Shown in pieces: positions 56,102 through 64,000 of a DNA stretch of 64,000 bases (the first letter of the stretch is position 1; each line of letters starts with the position of its first letter). Origin of the DNA: Nitrosospira multiformis (lineage in GTDB: Bacteria > Pseudomonadota > Gammaproteobacteria > Burkholderiales > Nitrosomonadaceae); NCBI GenBank assembly GCA_017306155.1, contig JAFKJB010000017.1, positions 32,045 through 96,044 on the forward strand. Reading direction: 5' to 3'. The position numbers and the translations under genes were made by a program. The notes beneath the pieces were generated by a model. The model saw nothing but the letters and a program-made list of their open reading frames with translations. It had not been told where the DNA came from and made no database searches.

Positions 56102-58087
56102 ATGATGAAAAACAGGGTCAATTTGCATTTTGGAGGCAATTCACACCAGATGGGGCGGATTGCTGATAAGAGCGAATTCCCTTGGTATCAATCTCGCAGG
56201 TTCAATATTTTCGGGCTCGTATTTATGACGAGCGCTGCTATCAGTCTCGCTTACGTTTACAGCCAGCCGGCAATTTATCGCAGCAGCGCGACATTGCTTA
56301 CTTCGGCCATGACGCCGATCGACCAGCAGAGCGATGATGCCGATATCCAGCACGTTGCAATCCAGCGCCAGATCCTGCTGGGACGGGAGCTTGCTGCCGA
56401 AACCCTGGCGAAATTGAAGGCTTCTTCCGCCGGCAAATCTCTATATCGGTTGACTGAATCCGATATTCAGACTTTATTGGCCGTCGAGCCCGTTCCCGAA
56501 ACCAACCTCGTCGAGGTCACGGCGGAAGGCCCGGATCCCCGTTTTTTGCCTTTGCTCATCAATACATGGATAGACGTATACCTGGAGGCGCGAGGTGACG
56601 AAGTAAAACGTTTGAAGAGCAATACTGAACGTATTGTCGAGGATGAGCTGGAGGGATTGGCTGACAAGGTTACTGCGGCGAGAGCGGCGCTGGAGGCCTT
56701 CCGCGAAAATAACAACATTCTATCGACGGAGCGCGATGAGAATGAACCGTCAGCCCGGTTAAAGGGGCTGAATGAGTCGCTTAACAAGGCTTCTGAGGCT
56801 GAGGTCAAGGCGAAAGCGGAACTGGATGCTATCAGGGCCGCAATTGCCCGGGGAAAGGCAGTGGTTCCGGACGACGAGAAAATCAGCCTGGCCGACCTCG
56901 AGAAGCGTCTGCATGATTCACGTGAAAAACTGGCGGAATTCGATAAAAAATTTACCCGCGAGTACTTAAATCTACAACCCGACTTGAAATCTCTCCCTGA
57001 GCAGATCAGGGAACTCGAGACTGCTATCGACAATAAGCGGTTGCGTGGTCAAAATGTAGTCCTGAACGAGGCCGAGGTAAATTATGCGGCCGCACGACAG
57101 ACTGTCAGGGATATTCGCGAGCAATTAGGCGAGCACAAGCAGCGGGCATCGGTCTTCGCGACAAAATTTACCCAGCACGAGGCGTTGAAGAGCGATCTGG
57201 AAGGGCTGGAAAAGCTGTACCGGGATACGCAGGAACGGCTGGTACAGGTAAAAACCGGCCGCAAGGACAAATATCCACAGGTCGATGTGATCAGCAGGGC
57301 GTATGAATCAAAGGAGCCGGTTAGGCCGAATTACAGTCGTGAAGCCTTGATAGCGCTCACCGGTTCCCTGCTGCTGGGGTTGATCAGCGTGTGGGTTTTT
57401 GAGTATTTGACCCAAAAGAAGGAACAACAGCCTTCCATTGCGGTATTCGGTGTGGAGAGATATACCCCGCCTGCTGCCGAACTGATCGATCATCCTCATA
57501 CCGCGCTCGGGGTCAAACCCGAACCGTTAGAGCAGAAAACAAACTTTGCCTTGTCAAAACCGGTGCACAGGGAACTTTCGAGTCATCAGTTACGGGTCCT
57601 GATCAACGCTGCCAGCCTGAAAGGAAAGCAGCTTATCGGCTTGCTGCTCAGTGGCCTCGACATCGATGAGGCGGCATCGTTGAAGGCGAATCAGCTCGAT
57701 GAGCGTGCCAATGTCATCAACCTCGACGGAAGGTCTCCGAGGACGGTGCCGCTCAGCAGCCCGCTCAAATCCCTGTTCCGGCAATCTGGCAATCGTCCGG
57801 TATGGGACCCGGATGATTCGCAGACCCGGGTCGATCTGTCAACAGCGCTGGTTTGCGCCGTAATCGATTCAGGATTGCCTGATCCCCGGGAAATCACGGC
57901 CGAGACAGTCCGGCATAGCTACATTACTTATCTTGTGCGCCAAGGCTTGCGGCTGTCCGATCTGGAGCAGATCGTCGGTCATCTGGATCCTTCGGTGATT
58001 TCGAGTTACAGCGCTTATTCGCCCCCACAGCAGGGCCGGCCGCTGTACGAGATCGAAGTGCTGCATCCTGCGTTGCTCGTAATCTGA
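56102..58087 (+). CDS. GumC/Wzz chain-length protein fused to a degenerate tyrosine-recombinase-like domain
   Basis: 661 residues from the ATG at 56102; the frame is open from 56018. The first part is a polysaccharide co-polymerase: TM1 at about 34-54, a long periplasmic coiled coil (about 180-390), a Wzz-type Pro motif (EPVRPNYS) and TM2 at about 414-435. Instead of the BY-kinase of Wzc proteins, the cytoplasmic part (about 491-650) resembles a phage-integrase catalytic domain: LLLSGLDIDEAASL, VRHSYITYLVRQGL, IVGHLDPSVISSY. In that alignment Arg I is replaced by Asp520 and the HxxR His by Glu601, while Arg604, His627 and Tyr636 are kept. Recombinase activity is therefore unlikely; a structural or DNA/protein-binding role is possible. 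No other polysaccharide gene is adjacent. Confidence 0.8.
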   Translation: MMKNRVNLHFGGNSHQMGRIADKSEFPWYQSRRFNIFGLVFMTSAAISLAYVYSQPAIYRSSATLLTSAMTPIDQQSDDADIQHVAIQRQILLGRELAAETLAKLKASSAGKSLYRLTESDIQTLLAVEPVPETNLVEVTAEGPDPRFLPLLINTWIDVYLEARGDEVKRLKSNTERIVEDELEGLADKVTAARAALEAFRENNNILSTERDENEPSARLKGLNESLNKASEAEVKAKAELDAIRAAIARGKAVVPDDEKISLADLEKRLHDSREKLAEFDKKFTREYLNLQPDLKSLPEQIRELETAIDNKRLRGQNVVLNEAEVNYAAARQTVRDIREQLGEHKQRASVFATKFTQHEALKSDLEGLEKLYRDTQERLVQVKTGRKDKYPQVDVISRAYESKEPVRPNYSREALIALTGSLLLGLISVWVFEYLTQKKEQQPSIAVFGVERYTPPAAELIDHPHTALGVKPEPLEQKTNFALSKPVHRELSSHQLRVLINAASLKGKQLIGLLLSGLDIDEAASLKANQLDERANVINLDGRSPRTVPLSSPLKSLFRQSGNRPVWDPDDSQTRVDLSTALVCAVIDSGLPDPREITAETVRHSYITYLVRQGLRLSDLEQIVGHLDPSVISSYSAYSPPQQGRPLYEIEVLHPALLVI

Positions 58088-58199
58088 GCGGAATATCTCT
58101 CGCGCAGGCAATAATACACTCCCCTTTCCTTAAACCTTTTCGTAAACCGGTCAATCTCCTTCGGCCAGAGGAGTCCCGAAGGAGTGCCTGGAGACAGAA

Positions 58200-58562
58200 T
58201 CAGCCCACTGTCTTCACCGGGCCATGATCGTCGCAATGGTCATCATGAGGATAGTGAAGATGGCCTCCGACCAGGTAATCCACATGATCTCCGTGAGGCA
58301 CGGCTTCGTGACCGCAGTCCGGGCCGTGTACATGTCCTTGCGCGTGACCTTCGCATTCATGTCCAGGGGTACAGCGCTGGGGGTTGGTCTTACTAACGTC
58401 TATGACATGCTCATCGATATGGTTGCCGTGCGGGTAGTGCAGATGGCCATCATGGAGGTAGCAGACATGGTCATCGTGGGTGACGCCAGTGTGACCGCAT
58501 TCCGGACCGTGGGGATGGGTATGATTTTCATGCTGTGGCAGGATACAATTAGAGTTTGCCAT
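58200..58562 (-). CDS. His-rich metal-binding protein with internal duplication
   Basis: 120 residues with no signal peptide. Two homologous halves each contain HGP(E/D)CGH, then DHV.YL..GHLHYPH and a final D(D/E)H cluster. Together they have over 30 His plus several Cys, so metal binding (Zn, Ni, Co or Cu) is very likely, as a cytosolic buffer or chaperone. The gene converges with the chain-length/recombinase fusion gene. A reasonable GGAGAAAAG precedes the ATG. Confidence 0.8.
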   Translation of the reverse strand: MANSNCILPQHENHTHPHGPECGHTGVTHDDHVCYLHDGHLHYPHGNHIDEHVIDVSKTNPQRCTPGHECEGHAQGHVHGPDCGHEAVPHGDHVDYLVGGHLHYPHDDHCDDHGPVKTVG

Positions 58563-59083
58563 TGCGCTTTTCTCCTTCTTTTCTCCTTAAGTCTCAATAA
58601 GGTGAATCGGTTCAAAAGCTGCCGCATCTAAATAACAATAAAAATGAAACAACATAATACTCTTGCATTCGGATCGATCCCCTTTTACCTCCATTTTACT
58701 TACGCATACCGCTCACCCTTGGTACGACGACGAGGCTGCGAAGTTGCATCCGCATCCGGCGGAGTCGCATGCGATTTGAATGGTTTGACCTTGTTTGACT
58801 CCGCCGGTTCCCGATCGAGAGAAATCCGTGCCGGAGAGACCGGCAGGAAGAGTATTTGCCGGGATGTTTGCAATCCTGGCGTGGTGGCAGTCAAAAGTGG
58901 AAAGAGTGGAGCGCGAATAGGGTAGATCTCAAGGAGCATCTGCGAAAAGGATTCTATCTGCGATAAATACCAGTGTGGATGATACGTGGATCGAAACCGA
59001 GAAGTTATGGGACAGAACGGATTGTCAGCTGGAAAGGGCAGTAACGGCAGTGACCGGCAATAAAGAGGAGGATTAATTTCGAT
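58563..59083. other. Gap upstream of homospermidine synthase
   Basis: About 520 bp between the divergent His-rich gene and hss. Open frames on both strands (58644-58925 plus, 58700-59128 minus) lack recognisable domains and ribosome binding sites. No riboswitch-like structure was recognised. It is a likely promoter region for both genes. Confidence 0.35.
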
Positions 59084-60520
59084 ATGGAAATGAAAGCACA
59101 CAAGCAGGCAGATACCAAACACGCGCATTTACAGGGGAATTTGATAATAGTGGGTTTTGGCAGCGTAGGCCAGGCTTTGCTTTCGTTACTGTTTCAGAAT
59201 ATCGAGATGCGTCCAGAGCAGGTAAGAATAATTACGGCCGATGAAAATGGCGGCGAGATCGCTCGCCATTTTGGCGTCTTATTCATGCACCATTCGCTGA
59301 CTGAGGAAAATTATCCTGCTGTGCTGGAGCCCTGGCTCGATGAGGGAGACTTCCTGCTTAATCTCGCAGTAGACGTTTCCAGCCTTGCCCTGATGGAGTT
59401 GTGCTGGCGGCGAGGCGCACTGTACCTGGACACCTGCATCGAACCCTGGGCCGGCGGATATGTCGACCGGTCCGTTTCTCCGTCTTTGCGGTCCAATTAT
59501 GCATTGCGTGAGCAAGCGCTCACTTTTGCCCGGGAAAAACGGGAAGGCCCCACTGCGCTTCTGTCGCACGGCGCAAATCCGGGTCTTGCCTCGACGTTTG
59601 CGAAGCAGGCATTACTGAATATTGCCGCTGACACCGGCATGGCAGTGAAAAAACCGGCAAGTTCCTGTGAATGGGCGCAACTTGCGCATCGGCTCAATAT
59701 AAAGGCGATCCACATTGCAGAGCGGGATACCCAGGTTGCTTCCCAACGCAAACAGCCCGATGAGTTTGTCAATACCTGGTCTGTGGATGGTTTTGTCGGG
59801 GAAAGTCTTCAGCCCTCGGAACTGGGATGGGGCAGTCATGAACGCCATTGGCCAGGGGATGGAGCGCATCATGGATTCGGATGTGATGCCGCTATCTATC
59901 TCAACCGCCCCGGCGCTTCTACCCGCGTGCGCAGCTGGACACCTCTCGGCGGGCCGTATCATGGTTTTCTGATAACCCATAACGAATCCATTTCGATAGC
60001 CGACCATCTGACATTGAGAGAAAAGGAAGAACTAATTTACCGTCCGACGGTGCATTATGCTTACCTTCCCTGTGACGATGCTGTGCTTTCAGTTCACGAG
60101 CTCGCGGGCAGAAATTGGCAGGTGCAGGCTAAAAAACGCATTCTTCGGGATGAGCTGGTGGATGGAACGGACGAGCTTGGCGTGCTGCTCATGGGTCACG
60201 CAAAATGCGCTTACTGGTATGGATCCCGGTTATCTGTACGGGAAGCACGCCGGCTTGCACAGTTCAATAGTGCTACCAGCTTGCAGGTCGTGGCTGGCAT
60301 TCTTGCCGGAATGATATGGGCTCTGCAGAACCCGAGATCGGGTGTGGTGGAACCTGAAGCAATCGACCACGAGCTTGTTCTGGAAGTGGCCAGGCCTTAT
60401 CTCGGAGAGCTTGTAGGAGTCTATTCGGGGTGGACTCCGTTGCAGGACCGAGGATGGTTGTTTGACGAGGATATCGACAGGGATGACCCCTGGCAATTCA
60501 AGAATGTCCGTGTAACATAA
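59084..60520 (+). CDS. hss: Homospermidine synthase
   Basis: NAD-dependent enzyme making sym-homospermidine from putrescine (or putrescine plus spermidine). 478 residues is normal. The N-terminal Rossmann motif IIVGFGSVGQALLSLL, the saccharopine-dehydrogenase-like core, and segments GANPGLAS, AYLPCDDA and GHAKCAYWYGS are typical of bacterial Hss. The ATG at 59084 follows GAGGAGGATTAATTTCGAT. It stands alone, with no polyamine transport or decarboxylase gene adjacent. Confidence 0.93.
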   Translation: MEMKAHKQADTKHAHLQGNLIIVGFGSVGQALLSLLFQNIEMRPEQVRIITADENGGEIARHFGVLFMHHSLTEENYPAVLEPWLDEGDFLLNLAVDVSSLALMELCWRRGALYLDTCIEPWAGGYVDRSVSPSLRSNYALREQALTFAREKREGPTALLSHGANPGLASTFAKQALLNIAADTGMAVKKPASSCEWAQLAHRLNIKAIHIAERDTQVASQRKQPDEFVNTWSVDGFVGESLQPSELGWGSHERHWPGDGAHHGFGCDAAIYLNRPGASTRVRSWTPLGGPYHGFLITHNESISIADHLTLREKEELIYRPTVHYAYLPCDDAVLSVHELAGRNWQVQAKKRILRDELVDGTDELGVLLMGHAKCAYWYGSRLSVREARRLAQFNSATSLQVVAGILAGMIWALQNPRSGVVEPEAIDHELVLEVARPYLGELVGVYSGWTPLQDRGWLFDEDIDRDDPWQFKNVRVT

Positions 60521-60669
60521 GACCTGCTGCTTTAATCTTTGAAATTTCGCGACTGGAACTTCTGCGGCTTCACTTTTCATGTGACAGTCCGGGAAGGCTG
60601 CCATTGCTGCTGCATGGGAAACAACTGCGGCAACAATTGCTGCCGCCGCATTCCTGAACCTTTGAAATG

Positions 60670-60867
60670 CTAAACTTTTTCTTTTCTTTCCTGGGAAAAA
60701 TTGGATCTGCTGGCAGACTTTGGAACTGACGAATTTTTCACCATGCTATCAGGTGTGTCAGCTTTCGATCTAGAATGTTCGAGTTTTTTCTTGGTAAAAA
60801 TTTCGGCTCCTTTATCGATCAAGTCAGAAAAAAGGATGTATTTGTGCGAAGTGACATGCTGTTTCAC
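60670..60867 (-). CDS. Small basic protein, unrecognised
   Basis: 65 residues on the minus strand, starting with GTG at 60867 behind an ideal ribosome binding site (AGGAGGTTGAAC then GTG). The sequence begins MKQHVTSHKYILFSDLIDKG and ends in a Lys/Ser-rich, probably disordered tail. No family recognised. It lies downstream of hss, convergently, in an AT-rich gap. The strong ribosome binding site is the main reason to call it. Confidence 0.6.
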   Translation of the reverse strand: MKQHVTSHKYILFSDLIDKGAEIFTKKKLEHSRSKADTPDSMVKNSSVPKSASRSNFSQERKEKV

Positions 60868-61045
60868 GTTCAACCTCCTGAAGTCCGTTATAACAACCGC
60901 TACACGCTCAAAACTCAAACAACAAGTGACAAGACGTCACCTGTAGAAATCTTAGGCACGGTCCGGACCCTTTTTGTTCCCGAGCATGTTCATTTGGTCA
61001 TTTATTGACGATTTCATGCTTATTTCACTTATGCCTGTCAAGGAC

Positions 61046-61272
61046 TCTGTTTTCCACAATAACTGTGGATAACTTTGTTGATAAGGTATGAGCACAATCG
61101 GTAAGTAACGTTTCCTTAACGGATTTTTTTATTCGCCCATTTTTTGCCTTCAAAAAAACAGATTTCTTTTCAGGCTCTTATAAATAACCCTTGTATCCGG
61201 AAAGTTTTGCTAAAGAGGTTTTTCGAAAATAAAGCATTTTTGTGACCTTGTGGATTAATTCAATTTGTCAAG
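61046..61272. repeat. DnaA-box-containing repeat, copy 1
   Basis: An AT-rich element of about 227 bp. It contains TTTTCCACA (61050-61058) facing a perfect DnaA box in inverted form, TGTGGATAA (61064-61072), then TTTGTTGATAAG, and ends near GTGGATTA and TGTCAAG. A diverged copy with the same order and almost the same length lies at 63376-63604. Confidence 0.6.
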
Positions 61273-61365
61273 CCCGTTTTGAATGGCCTGGCTGCGTCAT
61301 TTGTTGCGGTTGATATCGTCTTAATATGGGGAAGCGCCTGCTCAAAACCGCAGGGGTATTGTGAG

Positions 61366-61381
61366 CCCCTTGCGCAAGGGG
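61366..61381. terminator. Perfect 16-bp palindrome after the phosphatase gene
   Basis: CCCCTTGCGCAAGGGG, 35 bp beyond the stop of the minus-strand phosphatase gene. It is in the right place for a terminator stem, though no T-run follows. Confidence 0.5.
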
Positions 61382-61416
61382 TCGCGCCTGACAGAGCTTC
61401 CGGGGATACATAAAGG

Positions 61417-62652
61417 CTACTGGTCGGTACGGAAATATTTCATGACTGCCAGCTCGGCAATTCGCCTGCCCATGGCGGTGCCTACCTCGCCGGAGTTGCG
61501 GTAATGCACTCCGTCATATATGCGTGCGTTGGCTACTTCCTGTACGATCTCATCGATATTTTTCCAACTGCGCATCACGCCGCCCGCCGCGCGGCTGGTA
61601 GTAGCCAGAGGCGGCACGGTATCCGCACCGATCTCAGCTTTCAGTACCGTTCCTACCGCGCCTGCGACGATGCAGTGGGCGCACGGGTATTCAGGATGCA
61701 TGGGCGTATCGATAAAAGGAACCCATGAAGGGTCCCGTTCCGTTGCATTGTTTCTATCAAGATCGCCATTGCGGATGGCAGTGACTGGCCGCCAGAAGCC
61801 GTAATGATACTTGGCGTCGAATACCGCTATAAGCGCATCGGTCGAAGCCTGGGTTGCCGCTGCAAAGAGGCGCGCATTTCGGGTGATCTCTCTTCCCGGC
61901 GCTTCGGCAACCGAACGCATCACTCCATGGTAGATCGGAGGCATTACTTCTTCCCAGAAACGGGCAATCTCGGTCTGGGCAGCAGTACGCTGGCTGTGCT
62001 TTCCGCCCAGCGCTTTGACTTCATTGTAGTCGCGTGCCCATAGCTCGCTTTCCAGTTGGGGAGGAGGTCCGGGACGAAATTGAGCAGGATTATCCATAAG
62101 CCAGGGCTTGATCTGCAACCAGTGCGGCGCTTCCGGTATTACAGTAGGGACATAGACGCCGGGAGAGGTGTGCGGGCGGTAGGATTCTCCTGCATCGGCA
62201 CCATCCTGTGCCCGCTGCGATAGAATTCCCGCTGCGGCTTTTTCGCCTATCGCAAGACCATCGCTTCTTGCGATGTCGTCCGGGATGGTAGCGAGCGCCT
62301 TGCGATAGGCAGTATCGATGGCTGTCCGTTGCGTCGGTGCCAGGACTGTAAGCGTAGCGCGGTTTGCCGCTGCGATGGCGGCCTCAACCGAGGCTTCCGG
62401 TTTACTTTTCAGCTTGAGATCGCTGGCCGGATACTGTTGGGTAATCGCGTTTGTTGCCTCATATACCGCGGTTTGCACGATTGCGAGAGCCCGGTCTGCC
62501 GGGAGCGGGCCCAATCCCGAATCCACGATAATATCGCCCGCCACGCGGTTCCAGTGCGTCACTGCGTCGGCTCGCGCCGCGGAACTGGCAAGAATAGGCA
62601 TGACGGCTATCGCCAGTACCAGTAACCGGTTTTTCCTTACATCTTGAGTCAT
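61417..62652 (-). CDS. Exported vanadium-haloperoxidase / PAP2-like protein
   Basis: 411 residues with a signal peptide (LLVLAIAVMPILASSAARA). The PAP2/haloperoxidase active-site triad is recognisable as KYHYGFWRPVTAIR, HPEYPCAHC (the usual PSGH is changed) and IYDGVHYRNSGEVG. Such proteins are phosphatases or vanadate-dependent haloperoxidases in the periplasm. Which applies cannot be read from sequence. It is flanked by two copies of a diverged DnaA-box repeat. Confidence 0.88.
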   Translation of the reverse strand: MTQDVRKNRLLVLAIAVMPILASSAARADAVTHWNRVAGDIIVDSGLGPLPADRALAIVQTAVYEATNAITQQYPASDLKLKSKPEASVEAAIAAANRATLTVLAPTQRTAIDTAYRKALATIPDDIARSDGLAIGEKAAAGILSQRAQDGADAGESYRPHTSPGVYVPTVIPEAPHWLQIKPWLMDNPAQFRPGPPPQLESELWARDYNEVKALGGKHSQRTAAQTEIARFWEEVMPPIYHGVMRSVAEAPGREITRNARLFAAATQASTDALIAVFDAKYHYGFWRPVTAIRNGDLDRNNATERDPSWVPFIDTPMHPEYPCAHCIVAGAVGTVLKAEIGADTVPPLATTSRAAGGVMRSWKNIDEIVQEVANARIYDGVHYRNSGEVGTAMGRRIAELAVMKYFRTDQ

Positions 62653-62977
62653 TGTTTTTTCCTTGCTGACGATTGGGCAGGATAGGATATATGAATCGAC
62701 ATAAAAGGCTCCTCCCTGCGAGGTGCATGCTGCTGAACATTGTTTCGATGGGACAACGAATTATGAAACAGGCGGGAGACTGAGGAGGGGCGGACATTGC
62801 TCGTAGTATTTCTGGCTTTGCCGGTTAACCAGCGCTTGCAGGTATTCACTCAATAGTGCTGGTTGGCTCAGGACCAGTGCAGAATGAAGCAATTGGTATT
62901 AGTATGAAAGTATAGCTGCTACAGTCTGAGTTCGATGGGTTATATTAACATTTTCAGACGCTGAGGAGTCTTAAACA

Positions 62978-63196
62978 ATGGATATTGAATGGAAGGTAGT
63001 TGATGAACATCATCAGGAGGTATTCGTAGAACAGCATGTAAGGGGGTTATTGTGGATCACAACCGCAGGGTTTTCTTTCTGGCATAGTTATCCCAATCCG
63101 GGAATCGATCTGTCGCACGTAAAGAGCATCGAGGAGGCTAAGGAAGTCGTGGAAGCGGCATTACGGCAAGAGGAGTATGAAAAGCCCGTGCGATAG
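62978..63196 (+). CDS. Small hypothetical protein
   Basis: 72 residues, cytosolic, starting MDIEWKVVDEHHQEVF with GAGGAGTCTTAAACA upstream. The Trp/Phe/His-rich middle (LLWITTAGFSFWHSYPNPG) and acidic helical end (SIEEAKEVVEAALRQEEYE) suggest a small alpha/beta fold. No family recognised. It lies between the haloperoxidase-like gene and the second DnaA-box repeat. Confidence 0.65.
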   Translation: MDIEWKVVDEHHQEVFVEQHVRGLLWITTAGFSFWHSYPNPGIDLSHVKSIEEAKEVVEAALRQEEYEKPVR

Positions 63197-63854
63197 AAAC
63201 AGACGGACGCTTAATGCTGTTTGATACTTTAACGAGGCTTCAGGAAATGTCTTCAATCAGGAACTCTAAATGCTGAAGCAGGCGAAATGGGCATGGATTC
63301 GTGATGCATAAGTGTTCGTGTGAATTCCTCGTATGCAGCACCTTTGCATTTCCTGGCACCCGTTACATCAGACATTTTATTTTCCACAATTGCTGTGGAT
63401 AAGTTTGTTGATAAGTTGATGAAAGGAAGAGTAAGTCATCCTCCTGTAACAGCTTTTCCTTAGCTGGCTATTTTTTGAACATTTCTAAAAAAGCTTTACT
63501 ATCAACAAATTAAAATAAAGTCAAGCTCTGCTGCAACCTCCGAAGAGCAGGCGATTCCAGATCATGAGCTCAGATCGGAACTGTGGATTACTCTAAATGT
63601 CAAGAGAAATATCCCCGGCAGATATGTTTCTCCGTCGGTACTCGTATGGATACAATGAAAACATGCTTGTCAAGAATGTGTGCTAACGAGCGGTTTTAGT
63701 TACAGCTTTCCCCTAACGTAGGAACGTGGCGCAGCGCGGTTTATGCGCAAGCCAATCGCGTAAACTGATACTTCATTAAATGGGTCGTCCAATATTAAAT
63801 GTGTTCCTTTTACGGAAGTTTAATACTGGATGAGCAAAGAAGTAGCTTGGACTA
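63197..63854. other. AT-rich gap before the insertion sequence
   Basis: About 660 bp. It contains the second DnaA-box repeat (63376-63604) and no convincing gene. The remainder shows no recognisable feature. Confidence 0.4.
63376..63604. repeat. DnaA-box-containing repeat, copy 2
   Basis: About 229 bp, with TTTTCCACA (63380-63388) facing the perfect inverted DnaA box TGTGGATAA (63394-63402), then GTTTGTTGATAAG, a TTTTCCTTA segment and a final GTGGATTA/TGTCAAG, in the same order as copy 1. Confidence 0.6.
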
Positions 63855-64000
63855 GGGCCTGTTGACGTTTTGATCTAAAGGTTTTGTGATTAGGAAGAAA
63901 ACTCGTATTGTTAAAGCTCTCATACAGTAACAACACGAGTTTTCGATGCCCCGATTGCTGCTCAGTGACGAGTATTGGTCGAAGCTGCACAAGATTCTGC
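63855..64000 (+). mobile_element. Left end of an IS5-type insertion sequence, cut by the window
   Basis: Starts with a terminal-repeat-like GGGCCTGTTGACGTTTTGAT, preceded by CTA/CTAG as a possible target duplication. A 15-bp stem with one mismatch (63898-63912 with 63929-63943) lies directly before the transposase ATG. The element continues beyond the window. Confidence 0.8.
63946..64000 (+). CDS. IS5-family transposase, partial
   Basis: The visible residues MPRLLLSDEYWSKLHKIL match the N-terminus of IS5-type DDE transposases. The rest lies outside the window. Translation starts 3 bases after a strong hairpin, which would limit read-in from outside promoters. Confidence 0.8.
   Translation, partial: MPRLLLSDEYWSKLHKIL

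Noticed and set aside
58644-59128. Overlapping open frames on both strands upstream of homospermidine synthase
   Set aside because: No ribosome binding sites or recognisable domains, and the minus-strand one overlaps the start of hss.
61046-61272. Chromosomal origin of replication
   Set aside because: Only one perfect DnaA box per repeat and no dnaA, dnaN, gidA or rpmH gene nearby, so oriC is not supported.

Overview
The window looks like chromosomal DNA of a Gram-negative betaproteobacterium. A Nitrosospira/Nitrosomonadaceae-type genome is my best guess, but it is an inference. The support is the CysB-type regulator, the YgfX/YgfZ pair, a Gram-negative type pel exopolysaccharide operon, many c-type cytochrome and metal-handling genes, and moderately GC-rich coding DNA with AT-rich gaps. 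No rRNA, tRNA or CRISPR array was recognised, and no ammonia-oxidation gene lies in this window.

Layout. 0-8.7 kb holds housekeeping and metal genes: a copper-storage-like protein cut by the window edge, a zinc-type CDF exporter, nadB, a broken small gene, an ABC exporter, cysB, and the divergent ygfX and ygfZ. 8.8-19.9 kb is a tightly overlapping pel operon (pelA-B-D-E-F-G). PelC is missing and PelB ends before any porin-like region. 20.4-32.4 kb is a duplicated RND efflux locus: a metallo-beta-lactamase-fold gene with an abnormal end, RND pump 1, adaptor, outer-membrane factor, an IS3-family transposase relic, then RND pump 2, which reads through the ancestral stop position. Both pumps carry the same leader of about 62 bp. 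32.9-46.2 kb is a mixed region: glutathione S-transferase, ADP-ribosylglycohydrolase, a di-haem and a tri-haem cytochrome c, an old yellow enzyme, CHRD and CreA periplasmic proteins, a cardiolipin-synthase-like enzyme, a phage NinX-like protein, a YpfJ-like peptidase and a small lipoprotein. 46.3-49.6 kb encodes a large membrane GGDEF-EAL protein, a candidate modulator of the c-di-GMP read by PelD.

49.9-64 kb contains a HAD hydrolase/kinase-like pair, a Tat-exported intradiol dioxygenase, a flavoprotein, a DODA-type dioxygenase, and a GumC/Wzz-type chain-length protein fused to a degenerate tyrosine-recombinase-like domain. It continues with a duplicated His-rich metal-binding protein, homospermidine synthase, a vanadium-haloperoxidase-like phosphatase between two diverged repeats with DnaA boxes, and the left end of an IS5-type insertion sequence at the window edge.

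The observations most worth following are the Wzz/tyrosine-recombinase fusion, the reduced pel secretion apparatus, the RND duplication with its IS relic and read-through tail, and the paired DnaA-box repeats.
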